A DNA stretch of 24,409 bases from Clostridium sp. CAG:1000 (GTDB lineage Bacteria > Bacillota_I > Bacilli_A > RF39 > UBA660), in assembly GCA_000436975.1 (NCBI GenBank), contig HG000334.1, positions 59,206 to 83,614 on the forward strand. The letters run 5' to 3'. The first letter of the stretch is position 1, and the number at the start of each line of letters is the position of its first letter. A program made the position numbers and the translations under genes. A model generated the notes under the pieces. That model had not been told where the DNA came from. It ran no database searches and saw only the letters and a list, made by a program, of their open reading frames with translations. This document shows positions 1 to 8,279 of the stretch, piece after piece.

Positions 1-696
1 GTAAGAGCTAAAGCAATGGCAGCAACAGCCGCAAAAAAATCAAAATTATATTCAATATATGCAAAGGAAATATATCAAGCTGCTAAAGGAAATCCAGATC
101 CTACAAGTAATGATGTATTAAGAAGAGTAATTGAAAAAGCAAAAAAAGAGCAAGTACCAGCTGATGTTATTAATAGAAATATTGATAAAGTTAAAAAAGG
201 TGTTACTGAAAATTATGAAACAGTAGAATATGAAGCATTCGCACAAGGAGGAAGTTCTTTAATCATTAAATGTCTTACTGATAATTCAAATAGAACAATT
301 AGTTTTGTAAAAACTGTATTTAACAAATGTGGGGCTAAGATGGCTAACCAAGGTGCTGTAAGTTTTATGTATGAACATTTAGGAGTTATTGGAATAAAAG
401 ATCATTCAGAGGAAGAAGTGATGGATGCATTAATTAATGCAGATGTTGATGTTAATGATATTGAAAATGAAAATGATATGATTGTTGTTTATACTGAAGT
501 GCAAGATTTAAATAATGCTAAAAAAGCTTTGGAAACTGCATTTCCTGGTATAACATTTGAACTTGATGAAATTTCTTATTTTTCAAAAGATAGCGTTAAA
601 CTAAGCGATGAAGATAAAGAAAAATTTGAAAAATTACTTGCTATGCTAGATGAATTAGATGATGTTAGTAATGTATATCATAATGTAGAGTTATAA
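1..696 (+). CDS. yebC: YebC/PmpR-family transcriptional regulator / translation factor, 5' partial
   Basis: The reading frame is open to the window edge: codons 1-5 read V-R-A-K-A directly before the first in-frame ATG at 16. YebC proteins normally start with a short MGRxxE(V/Y)R-like segment, so the true start most likely lies just upstream and the gene is cut at its 5' end. The visible 226+ residues match the family along their length: basic N-terminal helices ending in IYAKEIYQAAKG, the PDP..N..LRRVIEKAKKEQVPADVI segment, then YE(A)FAQGG and the middle LTDNSNRTISFVK region, and a C-terminal domain beginning after GITFEL. The family comprises widespread cytoplasmic DNA- or ribosome-associated regulators; one branch is reported to help translate proline-rich stretches. 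It ends in an intrinsic terminator and is unrelated in function to the secretion-like locus that follows. Confidence 0.9.
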   Translation, partial: VRAKAMAATAAKKSKLYSIYAKEIYQAAKGNPDPTSNDVLRRVIEKAKKEQVPADVINRNIDKVKKGVTENYETVEYEAFAQGGSSLIIKCLTDNSNRTISFVKTVFNKCGAKMANQGAVSFMYEHLGVIGIKDHSEEEVMDALINADVDVNDIENENDMIVVYTEVQDLNNAKKALETAFPGITFELDEISYFSKDSVKLSDEDKEKFEKLLAMLDELDDVSNVYHNVEL

Positions 697-709
697 TCTC
701 TACTTTTTT
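685..709 (+). terminator. Intrinsic terminator of the YebC gene
   Basis: GTAGAG at 685-690 pairs with CTCTAC at 698-703 around a 7-nt loop and is followed by six T. The hairpin overlaps the YebC stop codon at 694-696. Confidence 0.75.
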
Positions 710-710
710 A

Positions 711-739
711 TTGATTTAAATTACTTTTTATTATAAAAT
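711..739 (+). promoter_or_regulatory. Promoter of the type IV secretion-like operon
   Basis: TTGATT at 711-716 and TAAAAT at 734-739 are separated by 17 nt, a good sigma-A-type arrangement. It sits directly after the YebC terminator and 24 nt before the ATG at 763, which is preceded by AGGAAAG. Confidence 0.65.
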
Positions 740-762
740 ATTGTTAGAGAGTAGGAAAGTAT

Positions 763-1752
763 ATGAAGAAAAAAATAATTTTATTTTTATTATTAACTAG
801 CGCACTTTTTATAGGACTTAATGAAGCTAAAGCAACTATTGCTGGGACTTGTGTGTGTTATAGTCCTTCAACATTGCAAACAATGGAAAAAGATTGTAAT
901 ACTTGGCAAACAGACAATAAGATGAGTGATAATGATGTTTTAAATTATAATAATGTTGAAACTGGAGAGAATGCTTGTGATAAAATATGTACATCAACTG
1001 GAGTTTATCAGTGGGCAGCATCAACCGGTATGATTGGTAAAAAAGGAAACTATGTGTTTAAAGATGCTATTGGAAACAAATGGAAAGATGAATGGACTAA
1101 AGGCTGCTATAAGACTGAAAGTAATCCTAATGCTTCTACAAACAATTGTGAAACAACATATACCGAGGCTGATTGCAAAAAGCAGTCAAATACAGTGTGG
1201 GATTCAGATAAAAAGTGCTGTAATTTAAAAGAAGTATGTTGGTATTATGGATATGGCAGTAGTGCTTCTGAAGGTGGAACGATGGTTTGGTCAAAGAAAA
1301 GTCCTTGTACAGATGAGAATAAGAAGAAACATCCAGATCAAACTTGCCATGTTGTTAAAGAATTCGATATGGAACTTTGCAAATCTAAGGAAGGCAAAAA
1401 TACTTCTATAGGAAAAATAGATGAGGAAATTAAAAAAATTACTGATATTGAAATTCCGGAAGTACCAATTAAGGAAAATACAATGAAATGTGAGGAATTA
1501 ATAGGGGAAAATCTTCACAAAATCGTTAAACTAATAATTACATTATTAAGAATAGTTGGGGCTATAATTGCAATAGTAAATGGAATGATTACATTAATAC
1601 CTGCAGTAATTTCTAAGGATGCTGAAGCATTAAAAAGTGCTGAAAAGAAATGCATTACTATGGCAATAGTTTTAGTACTAATTATACTTTTACCAACGCT
1701 TTTAATATTTTTATCAAATATATTCGGTTACGATTTGTCTTGCATAGTTTAA
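763..1752 (+). CDS. Exported Cys-rich protein with VirB2/TrbC-like two-helix C-terminus
   Basis: The 329-residue product starts with a signal peptide (KKK, hydrophobic core to about residue 20, likely cleavage after AKA at 24). Residues 30-206 form a hydrophilic ectodomain with 14 cysteines (C30, C32, C45, C72, C76, C115, C129, C138, C152, C153, C159, C182, C195, C206), which suggests several disulfides outside the cell. The C-terminus holds two long hydrophobic helices (about 254-283 and 298-320) joined by a short charged loop, the layout of VirB2/TrbC pilin precursors. It is the first gene of the secretion-like operon, followed by a VirB6-like gene, which is where a pilin-like subunit would fit. 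No catalytic motif was recognised. Being pilin-like is an inference from topology and context. It could equally be a surface adhesin or structural subunit anchored by a helical hairpin. An intrinsic terminator follows, so it may be transcribed more than the downstream genes. Confidence 0.65.
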   Translation: MKKKIILFLLLTSALFIGLNEAKATIAGTCVCYSPSTLQTMEKDCNTWQTDNKMSDNDVLNYNNVETGENACDKICTSTGVYQWAASTGMIGKKGNYVFKDAIGNKWKDEWTKGCYKTESNPNASTNNCETTYTEADCKKQSNTVWDSDKKCCNLKEVCWYYGYGSSASEGGTMVWSKKSPCTDENKKKHPDQTCHVVKEFDMELCKSKEGKNTSIGKIDEEIKKITDIEIPEVPIKENTMKCEELIGENLHKIVKLIITLLRIVGAIIAIVNGMITLIPAVISKDAEALKSAEKKCITMAIVLVLIILLPTLLIFLSNIFGYDLSCIV

Positions 1753-1757
1753 TTAGC

Positions 1758-1795
1758 AAAAAAGCAATAATATATCTTTTAATTGCTTTTTTTTT
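1758..1795 (+). terminator. Intrinsic terminator after the Cys-rich pilin-like gene
   Basis: AAAAAAGCAAT (1758-1768) pairs with ATTGCTTTTTT (1782-1792), followed by more T. It lies inside the secretion-like cluster. Partial read-through would make the first gene the most abundant product, as expected for a structural subunit. Confidence 0.7.
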
Positions 1796-1839
1796 ATGTT
1801 ATAATTTTTATATAATAGTGTCTAAATGGAGGTATTTAT

Positions 1840-3753
1840 ATGTTAGAAATATTAAAAGCAATCTTTTTGTTTTTTGACGCTGCTGTATATTCGCTAGTTG
1901 CATATGCATATGATTTGTTTATTTTAATAGCACAACTTAATTTTAATGTTATATCAGTTTGGTTTGAGCCTATTGTCGATAGACTTGAAACATTAATTTT
2001 GGTACTGATTTTGTTTAAACTTGGTATATCATTTATTACTTATATGTTTAAACCTGATTCGTTTCAGGATAAATCAAAAGGAGGAGCTGCATTACTTAAA
2101 AATATTGTTTTAGTAGCTGTCCTTCTTGTAAGTTATAAATTTGTATTTGATGTATTTAATGAACTAACTATGTTAGTTATGGGATATCAACCTGGGACAC
2201 AATTTACTGTTTTAAATCAGATTGCTGGAGTTGAGGCGGATCCTGGCGGAGATGAAGGCTTCTTACATAGATTTGTATTTGGAGAAAAACAAGAGTTTAA
2301 CGATTATGGTGTTAATTTTGCTAGTACTATATTACTTCAATTTATGTCAGGCGAAATTGACGGACAAAACGTAACTAGCATTGTATCTCAAGCAAAAGAA
2401 AGTGGAGGAACATTCTCTTTACTAAGTTTGTGTAGTTTTAAAAATAGCGATTTGGATTATCATTTTCCAATATTAAGTACAGCTGTTGGATTATATTTAC
2501 TTTATACAATTGTTCAAATGGCTATTCAAGTTGGTGTTCGTGTATTTAAATTAATTGTTCTACGTATAGTGGCTCCTGCAGTTATTGTAACAATGGTTGA
2601 TGATGGCACTAATTCAAAAACTTTTAATAATTATTGGAAAGTATATTTATCTGAACTTACAAGTGTATTTGTTAGAATATTTACAATGTATTTAATATCT
2701 GCATTTGCAGGAATGATATTTAATAATATGAGCGCATTAGTCCCAGCGGGAACTAGTGGTCTTACTACTATATTTGCATCAATCATTTTGATAGTTGCTG
2801 CATTTAGATTTGCAGGACAATTACCAGCCTTCATTGATAGTATAATAGGTTCTAAATTAGCTGGTAGTGGAAATAATGGTGGATTTGGTCATTTCATGGC
2901 AGGATTAGGAGGAGCACTACTTGGAGCGGGTAGTGGGCTTGCTGCTGGTGTAGCAGGAAAAGCAGGTGTTGCAGGAGCTTTAGGAAATATGGTTGCAGGA
3001 GGATTTAACGGAGCCGGTTCTGCTGCTCGTAGTAATAATGTGGCTGATTTCTTTAAAAATACTGGCGCTACTTCACAAGCAAATAGAGAAAGAGCTGGCA
3101 GAATAGCAAGACAAGGTGGTGGACTTGCATATGCTGGAGCTGGAATTGAGAACTTTATGGGCATTCCGCAAAGACAAGCTCAACAAGCACAAGTTTTAGC
3201 AGATGATAATACATTAATCGATAATGTATTAAATGCTCAAGTTAATGAGATTAAAGATCAAACTGGTTCTGCTGGTATTAAGTTTGGCGATAGCGCTGAT
3301 TCTTATGCAGATGCCGTTGCTCAACAAGATAGTTCATATTTAAGTGCACAACAGAATTATGATGATTTAATGTTACAAAGACAAGAAGCAATTAAACAAG
3401 GTTCTGACTGGGATAACGATATGGTTAGAGATGCGACTGGCAACATGATTAAAAAATCAGAAGCATTGCAACAAGCAAAAGAGAATGCTAAGAATAAATA
3501 TAATGAAGCCGTTAGTGATGCTAAAAAAGAATGGAATACTGCTGCTGGAAGTGCAAATGGTGCTGCTGTTCAAGGAGCTAAAGCTGACTTAAGAAGATCA
3601 GGAAGAGGAGCAAATACTAGAAAATTAGATGAAAATAGTACAAGAAGTGATTTAGAAAATACTAAGAAGTCTAATGAAAGTGAAAGGCAACAAATGATGA
3701 ATCGTGGGGCAACTAGAAGGGCTAATAGACAAGGAAATTTTGGTGGCAAATAA
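1840..3753 (+). CDS. VirB6/TrbL-like polytopic membrane protein of the secretion channel
   Basis: The ATG at 1840 has GGAGG at 1828-1832, and TATAAT boxes lie at 1800 and 1811 without a clear -35. The 637-residue protein has about six hydrophobic segments (roughly 7-32, 48-70, 86-106, 211-252, 275-298, 305-328), with a soluble extracytoplasmic or loop stretch at about 110-205. Then comes a Gly/Ala-rich segment (about 341-400) and a long hydrophilic, Gln/Asn/Arg-rich helical tail to 637. A polytopic core with a Gly/Ala-rich linker and soluble tail is typical of VirB6/TrbL/TraG-N type channel components of type IV secretion systems. Its position between the pilin-like gene and the VirB3/VirB4-like genes supports this role. 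Sequence-level family assignment cannot be made by eye; the call rests on topology and neighbours. The tail probably lies in the cytoplasm near the VirB4 and VirD4 ATPases. Confidence 0.7.
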   Translation: MLEILKAIFLFFDAAVYSLVAYAYDLFILIAQLNFNVISVWFEPIVDRLETLILVLILFKLGISFITYMFKPDSFQDKSKGGAALLKNIVLVAVLLVSYKFVFDVFNELTMLVMGYQPGTQFTVLNQIAGVEADPGGDEGFLHRFVFGEKQEFNDYGVNFASTILLQFMSGEIDGQNVTSIVSQAKESGGTFSLLSLCSFKNSDLDYHFPILSTAVGLYLLYTIVQMAIQVGVRVFKLIVLRIVAPAVIVTMVDDGTNSKTFNNYWKVYLSELTSVFVRIFTMYLISAFAGMIFNNMSALVPAGTSGLTTIFASIILIVAAFRFAGQLPAFIDSIIGSKLAGSGNNGGFGHFMAGLGGALLGAGSGLAAGVAGKAGVAGALGNMVAGGFNGAGSAARSNNVADFFKNTGATSQANRERAGRIARQGGGLAYAGAGIENFMGIPQRQAQQAQVLADDNTLIDNVLNAQVNEIKDQTGSAGIKFGDSADSYADAVAQQDSSYLSAQQNYDDLMLQRQEAIKQGSDWDNDMVRDATGNMIKKSEALQQAKENAKNKYNEAVSDAKKEWNTAAGSANGAAVQGAKADLRRSGRGANTRKLDENSTRSDLENTKKSNESERQQMMNRGATRRANRQGNFGGK

Positions 3754-3775
3754 AAAATAAAAAGGAGGAAATACT

Positions 3776-4099
3776 ATGAAACAATATATAATACCTGCCA
3801 ACAGTAAAAAAAGTCAATTAATATTTGGTCTGTTTAGATGGATTGACTTAGGAATATTGGGCTTTGGTATTTTGTTATCTTTTGTCTTTTTATTAGCGAT
3901 AGACGGAGATGGACTTATGGCAATGTTTATTAAGTTCTTACCGCTATTATTGTCTGTGTTCTTGGTATTTCCAGTACCTTATTATCATAATGTTATGGAA
4001 TTTATACGGGATATTTATTCTTATTATAAAAATCCAAAAAGATATATATGGAGAGGTTGGTGTGCAAGTTATGTTGGAAGAGACGAAGAAAAAAAATAA
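3776..4099 (+). CDS. PrgI/VirB3-like inner-membrane protein
   Basis: The 107-residue product is preceded by AAGGAGG with good spacing to the ATG at 3776. It has a short basic N-terminus, two closely spaced hydrophobic helices (about 22-44 and 50-68) and a C-terminal amphipathic part with YYKNPKRYIWRGW. This is the layout of PrgI-family proteins, the Gram-positive counterparts of VirB3, which sit next to and cooperate with the VirB4 ATPase. The next gene begins inside its 3' end, so the two are probably translationally coupled and made in similar amounts. Assignment is by size, topology, the conserved-looking tail and gene order. Confidence 0.75.
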   Translation: MKQYIIPANSKKSQLIFGLFRWIDLGILGFGILLSFVFLLAIDGDGLMAMFIKFLPLLLSVFLVFPVPYYHNVMEFIRDIYSYYKNPKRYIWRGWCASYVGRDEEKK

Positions 4100-4652
4100 T
4101 GTTAATGTTAAATCACAAAAGTATGCTGAAAATTGGTTACCAATAAGAGGCATTCAAAATGGCGAAATAATTTTAGAAAATGGATATAGAGTCACTGGTG
4201 TTAAAGTAAGACCTAGAAATATTTTCATTTTGGATTATGCTTCTCAAGATAATGCTATTATGAATTTAAGAAATTTCTATAATACAATAGATTATCCATT
4301 TTGGTTAATGGTTGCTGATAGGCCTGTAGATATAAATGTTTATTTATCACAATTAAAATTATTATTTAATTCTGTACAATATCCAGCTATAAGAAAATTA
4401 ATAAAAGAAGATATAGATAAAGCAAATTTATTTATGAGTAGAGAAGTAAATGTAACCGATACTGAATATTTTATATTATTTAAAGATAGAAGACCTGAAA
4501 TAATTCAAAAAAGAATACAAAATTTAGTGTCTGGTCTTGCTGGCGCAGGCTTACAATCTGCACAAGTAAGTAATGATGATTTAAGAGTACTACTGGATGG
4601 ATTTATGAATGGTGGGGAAACTAGTAATTTTGGGACGGTGATGAGTCAATGA
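4062..4652 (+). CDS. TraC-like N-terminal VirB4 partner protein
   Basis: A small separate gene encodes what is usually the N-terminal part of VirB4/TraC ATPases: a WLPIRGIQNGEIILENG opening, then the VKVRPRNIFIL strand and a DYPFWLMVADRPVDI strand. The start is uncertain. GTG at 4062 has GGAG/GAGG at 4050-4056 at ideal spacing, giving 196 residues, while ATG at 4071 (193 residues) is too far from that site; either overlaps the end of the PrgI-like gene. There is no Walker motif and no membrane segment. It ends in an ATGA overlap with the VirB4 ATPase gene, implying coupled translation and a stable pair. A separate protein of about 200 residues preceding VirB4 is known in some bacterial lineages, so the split is probably genuine and not a sequencing error. 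The role is likely docking of VirB4 to the channel. Confidence 0.75.
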   Translation: MQVMLEETKKKNNVNVKSQKYAENWLPIRGIQNGEIILENGYRVTGVKVRPRNIFILDYASQDNAIMNLRNFYNTIDYPFWLMVADRPVDINVYLSQLKLLFNSVQYPAIRKLIKEDIDKANLFMSREVNVTDTEYFILFKDRRPEIIQKRIQNLVSGLAGAGLQSAQVSNDDLRVLLDGFMNGGETSNFGTVMSQ

Positions 4653-6439
4653 GTTTAAGTTTTAAAAGTCAATTAGCACCAAAAAATTTAGAGTTTAAAC
4701 CTTCAGAAATGATTATTAGTGATAAACATTGTTGTATACTTACAATTATTAGTTATCCTAAAATAATAAGTGAAGGTTATCTTGCTAATTTAACACAGCT
4801 TGGTGGTATTAAAATAGTTATTAAACATATACCAATAGCATTTTCAGTTCTATCTAGAATGCTAAATAAAGAAATTGCTGATATGAAAGCTAGATATCAA
4901 AATGAACGTGATGTTACAATGCAAGAACAAATAAGACAAGACTATGAAAGCATAGAAAACTTTGTTCAAATGCTTACTGCTACTCAAGCAAGAATATTTG
5001 ACTTTCAAATGCATTTGATGTTATCAGCTGATTCAGAAGAAGAATTAGAACATAAAAAAGTTCAAGTAAAAAATTATCTTGTTGCAATGGGTATGAGAGG
5101 CATAGTTTTAAGATTTGAACAAGAAAAAGTATTGAAAAGTATGCTTCCAATATTTGAAGCAAATGATATAGAGGAAAGAGTTGGAACTCCGATACCATCT
5201 GTTACTATTGCTGCTATGTATCCTTTTATATTCGATAGTATAAAAGACCCTGGACTTTCGTGCTTACTTGGGGTTGATTATTCAGGCGGCGTAATTTTAT
5301 TTAACCAATTTTTATATCAAATTAAGAATGAATTTAACAGAAACAATGCCAATATGATTATACTTGGTACATCTGGGTCTGGTAAATCTACAGCGGCAAA
5401 ACTATTATTAAGAACAAATATTAGAAATGGACATAAAATAGTAGCAATTGATCCCGAGGGTGAGTTACAAGAAATGACTAAACTATATGGTGGAGACTTC
5501 ATCGATCTAGGAAAAGGCGGAGACTTTGGTATGATTAACCCACTTGAAGTAGTACTTGATGCTGATGAAGAGGAAATGACTCAGGGAGTAGGGTACGCTA
5601 TTTTAACTAGAACACTTCAAACATTAAAAGCATTTATGAAGTATTATAGTCCTGATATTGATGAAGACACTTTAACTATGTTTAGTGAAGTAGTTCAAGA
5701 TACATATAAAAGATATAAAATAGATTTTAATACTGATTTTTCAAAAGTTGCAGCTCATGACTATCCAACATTTGATGATGTATATGCTACTATAAAGGGT
5801 AGATTGCTTTCAATGACAGAGAGAACTCGTGAAAGAGAAGTAATGGAAAAACTAGAAATTAAAGTAAGACCATTAGTAAAAGAATTAAGATATTATTTTA
5901 CAGGGAAAACAACCATAGATTCTGATGCTGATTTTATAGTTTTCAACATTCGTGAACTTATGAATGCAGATGCTAATATAAGAAATGCACTTTTCTTTAA
6001 TATATTAAAATATGCTTGGGGACTTTCACTTGACAGAACAATAAATACTGTTTTAATGGTAGATGAAGCACATATGCTTCTTGCAGATCAAAATAGTTTA
6101 GGCGCTGAATTTTTAGCAAGGATTCAAAGGCGAAGCCGTAAATATAATACTGGAACTATAATTATTACTCAACAACCTACAGATTTTGCCGCACCTAATG
6201 TATTAATTCATGGAAAAGCAATATTTGATAATGCATCGTATTATTTAATAATGGGGCTTAAAAAGCAAGCAGTTGAAGACTTATCTAAACTTATAGATTT
6301 GAACGATCAGGAAAAAGACTCAATTAAGAGATATAGTCAAGGACAAGCATTATTTGTCTGTGGAAATAGAAGAATGAGAATAAATGTTATTGCCTCTCAA
6401 GCTGAACTTGATTCATTCGGAAGTGGTGGCGGACTTTAG
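4649..6439 (+). CDS. virB4: VirB4/TraC-family secretion ATPase
   Basis: This 596-residue cytoplasmic ATPase powers assembly or transport in type IV secretion systems. Walker A GTSGSGKST lies at residues 240-248, Walker B (LMVDEAH, with D472-E473) near 470, and the family's RIQRRSRKYNTG and TQQPTDF motifs follow. Residues 20-200 match the middle VirB4 region: a ILTIISYPKII strand, a helical stretch, and LMLSADSEEELE, followed by the FPF-like YPFIF before the nucleotide-binding domain. The first about 200 residues found in single-chain VirB4 are carried by the preceding gene, with which it shares ATGA (4649-4652). It has no SD of its own beyond weak GGTGATG, so re-initiation is likely. The ATPase motifs are intact, so the protein should be active. 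Confidence 0.93.
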   Translation: MSLSFKSQLAPKNLEFKPSEMIISDKHCCILTIISYPKIISEGYLANLTQLGGIKIVIKHIPIAFSVLSRMLNKEIADMKARYQNERDVTMQEQIRQDYESIENFVQMLTATQARIFDFQMHLMLSADSEEELEHKKVQVKNYLVAMGMRGIVLRFEQEKVLKSMLPIFEANDIEERVGTPIPSVTIAAMYPFIFDSIKDPGLSCLLGVDYSGGVILFNQFLYQIKNEFNRNNANMIILGTSGSGKSTAAKLLLRTNIRNGHKIVAIDPEGELQEMTKLYGGDFIDLGKGGDFGMINPLEVVLDADEEEMTQGVGYAILTRTLQTLKAFMKYYSPDIDEDTLTMFSEVVQDTYKRYKIDFNTDFSKVAAHDYPTFDDVYATIKGRLLSMTERTREREVMEKLEIKVRPLVKELRYYFTGKTTIDSDADFIVFNIRELMNADANIRNALFFNILKYAWGLSLDRTINTVLMVDEAHMLLADQNSLGAEFLARIQRRSRKYNTGTIIITQQPTDFAAPNVLIHGKAIFDNASYYLIMGLKKQAVEDLSKLIDLNDQEKDSIKRYSQGQALFVCGNRRMRINVIASQAELDSFGSGGGL

Positions 6440-6460
6440 TTTTTAATCGTGGAGTTAAGT

Positions 6461-8278
6461 ATGAACGAAGATAATAATGAACAATTAAAAAATAAAAGTA
6501 ATAAAGTTGACAATCTAAGTCAACTTTATTCTGATGTATTAGAAGTATCACGAATTAATAAGCAATATAAAAAAAGTGATATAGATGCCATTAATAATCG
6601 TAACAATTTTAATGATAATAAACCATTGGGAGTTGTTAGTTCTTCGCAAAGTACTTCTACTAAAAATAGGAAAAGCTCACTAACTAAAAAGGATTCATCA
6701 TTAAAAAAGCAAGATTTAAATAATTCCAGTAATATTTCTCAAGATGATAAAAATAAGTTATCTTCAAAGTCAGAAGATAATATTAACAATAAGACATCAA
6801 GAATAATTAAAGAAAAAAAAGATGGCGTTAAAGATAAAATTGATAATAAAGTAAAAGATGATGCTAAAAAGAAAGCCGTTGCGCAAAAAATAAGCAACAA
6901 AAAACTTAAAGGTAAGGCATCAATTACTTTTAAATTAAAAATACTAAAAATTGGATTGATTGTTGGTGGCGTTTTATTTGGACTAATATTGTTAGCAGCT
7001 ATAATTGGATATATACTTCAAGAATTAATTCCTGGAATCTTTGATTCTAATGATTGGGATAGCGTTGAAAGCAAACTTAATGATGATGAATATATGGCAT
7101 CACACTTTAATAGCTTTATAAATAAATTTGGTGGCGGAACTGGGACCTGTAAATATGATGTTGGGGAGTCAAGTTACAGTAATGTTAAAGTACGTTTGTA
7201 TAAAAATGATAGGTTTGAATTAGTTTATTCTGATGATAGGCTTATTGACTTTGATAAATATATATTAGGTGTCGCTTATCAAGAAGTCGGTGGCGGAACC
7301 GATAGTATAAGTGAACAAGTGTTTAAAACTCAAGCAATTGCAGCTCGTTCTTATGCTTTGACTAGGGGCAAAAAAATGGCTGGTGTTAAAGCCTTACAAA
7401 TAACTGAAGAAAATGGATATACAGTAGTTAACATTAGACAAACAACCAGCGATCAAGCATATTGTGATCCTGATGAAGGTTACTTACCTAGCGGGCAATT
7501 AAGTAATTGCAGCAGTGGGCATTTGCGTCTTCCTGATGATAGTCCTTTACGTACATGGATTAAAGAAGTAGATGGTGTTGTTCTTGTAGATTCAAACGGT
7601 GAAGTGGTGAACACCCCATATTTTGATAAGGATCAAATAGCATGGAGAGCACTAGCTCAAAGTGGTATGACAAGCGATGAAATTATTTTGAAACATTACA
7701 ATGCTGCCGAAAAAGGTTACACTTTAAATGCCACATGTGTAAAAACTTCTTCAGTAGAGGGAGCAGAAGGTTGGAAACAATGTGATCCAAGGTGGGGAAA
7801 TATGTACGTCGGAAGCAAAACAATTTGTAGTATAGGTTGTGCTTTAACTTCAATTTCTATTCAGCTTGCAAGAAGCGGTGTCCAATTAAATGTTAGTGGA
7901 GAGTTTAATCCAGGAACATTTATGCAAACTCATAAGAGCAACGGAGGCTTTAGTGATAATATAATTACATGGAATGTTTCTAGAATAGCACCTAATTTTA
8001 AATTAATAGCAAGTCATGAAGTTCTTTTTGGAACTAAAGAAAATAAAATTAAAACATTAAAAAAATATGCCGCAGATGGTGAGTATATTGTTCTTGGAGT
8101 TAGACATGGCGTTGGGCAAGATATAGGACATTATGTAGCTTATAATGATAGTTCAAGTGATGAAATATTTATATTTGATCCAGCAGGTAATACAACAGGT
8201 AAATTATTTCATGATTATCCTGCAATGGCAAATACTATAACATCATTTCAGGTTGTTAGATATAAAGTGGAGGGCTAA
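6461..8278 (+). CDS. Membrane-anchored SpoIID + C39-like peptidase fusion (predicted wall hydrolase)
   Basis: ATG at 6461 is chosen because GGAG (6451-6454) precedes it; an upstream GTG at 6449 has no site. The 605-residue protein has a charged, Asn/Ser/Lys-rich cytoplasmic region (1-155), one membrane helix (about 163-188) and an exterior part with two domains. Residues about 245-415 are a SpoIID-type domain: YILGVAYQEVGGG followed by FKTQAIAARSYAL, with E275 at the position of the SpoIID catalytic Glu, known for lytic transglycosylase activity. Residues about 435-600 are a C39-like (C39_2) cysteine peptidase domain: GWKQCDPRWG, then the nucleophile C460 in SIGCALTS, H557 in GHYVAY and D573 in FDPAG. 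In Gram-positive secretion systems this slot normally holds a wall-cutting enzyme (VirB1/TcpG-like), so opening of peptidoglycan for the channel is the likely role. Which bond the C39-like domain cuts, glycan-linked peptide or a protein, is not determined. Confidence 0.88.
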   Translation: MNEDNNEQLKNKSNKVDNLSQLYSDVLEVSRINKQYKKSDIDAINNRNNFNDNKPLGVVSSSQSTSTKNRKSSLTKKDSSLKKQDLNNSSNISQDDKNKLSSKSEDNINNKTSRIIKEKKDGVKDKIDNKVKDDAKKKAVAQKISNKKLKGKASITFKLKILKIGLIVGGVLFGLILLAAIIGYILQELIPGIFDSNDWDSVESKLNDDEYMASHFNSFINKFGGGTGTCKYDVGESSYSNVKVRLYKNDRFELVYSDDRLIDFDKYILGVAYQEVGGGTDSISEQVFKTQAIAARSYALTRGKKMAGVKALQITEENGYTVVNIRQTTSDQAYCDPDEGYLPSGQLSNCSSGHLRLPDDSPLRTWIKEVDGVVLVDSNGEVVNTPYFDKDQIAWRALAQSGMTSDEIILKHYNAAEKGYTLNATCVKTSSVEGAEGWKQCDPRWGNMYVGSKTICSIGCALTSISIQLARSGVQLNVSGEFNPGTFMQTHKSNGGFSDNIITWNVSRIAPNFKLIASHEVLFGTKENKIKTLKKYAADGEYIVLGVRHGVGQDIGHYVAYNDSSSDEIFIFDPAGNTTGKLFHDYPAMANTITSFQVVRYKVEG

Positions 8279-8279
8279 T

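Noticed and set aside
1034..1877. Short plus-strand frames overlapping the Cys-rich gene and the following gap
   Set aside because: They lie in the wrong frame inside clear genes and lack ribosome sites.
2889..3164. Minus-strand Pro/Ala-rich open frame
   Set aside because: It mirrors the Gly/Ala-rich segment of the VirB6-like gene, has no ribosome site, and the opposite frame is strongly supported.
4630..4660. Frameshift error breaking a single virB4 gene
   Set aside because: The junction is a clean ATGA overlap, both products begin and end at sensible domain boundaries, and split TraC/VirB4 pairs are known. Kept only as something to check with reads.
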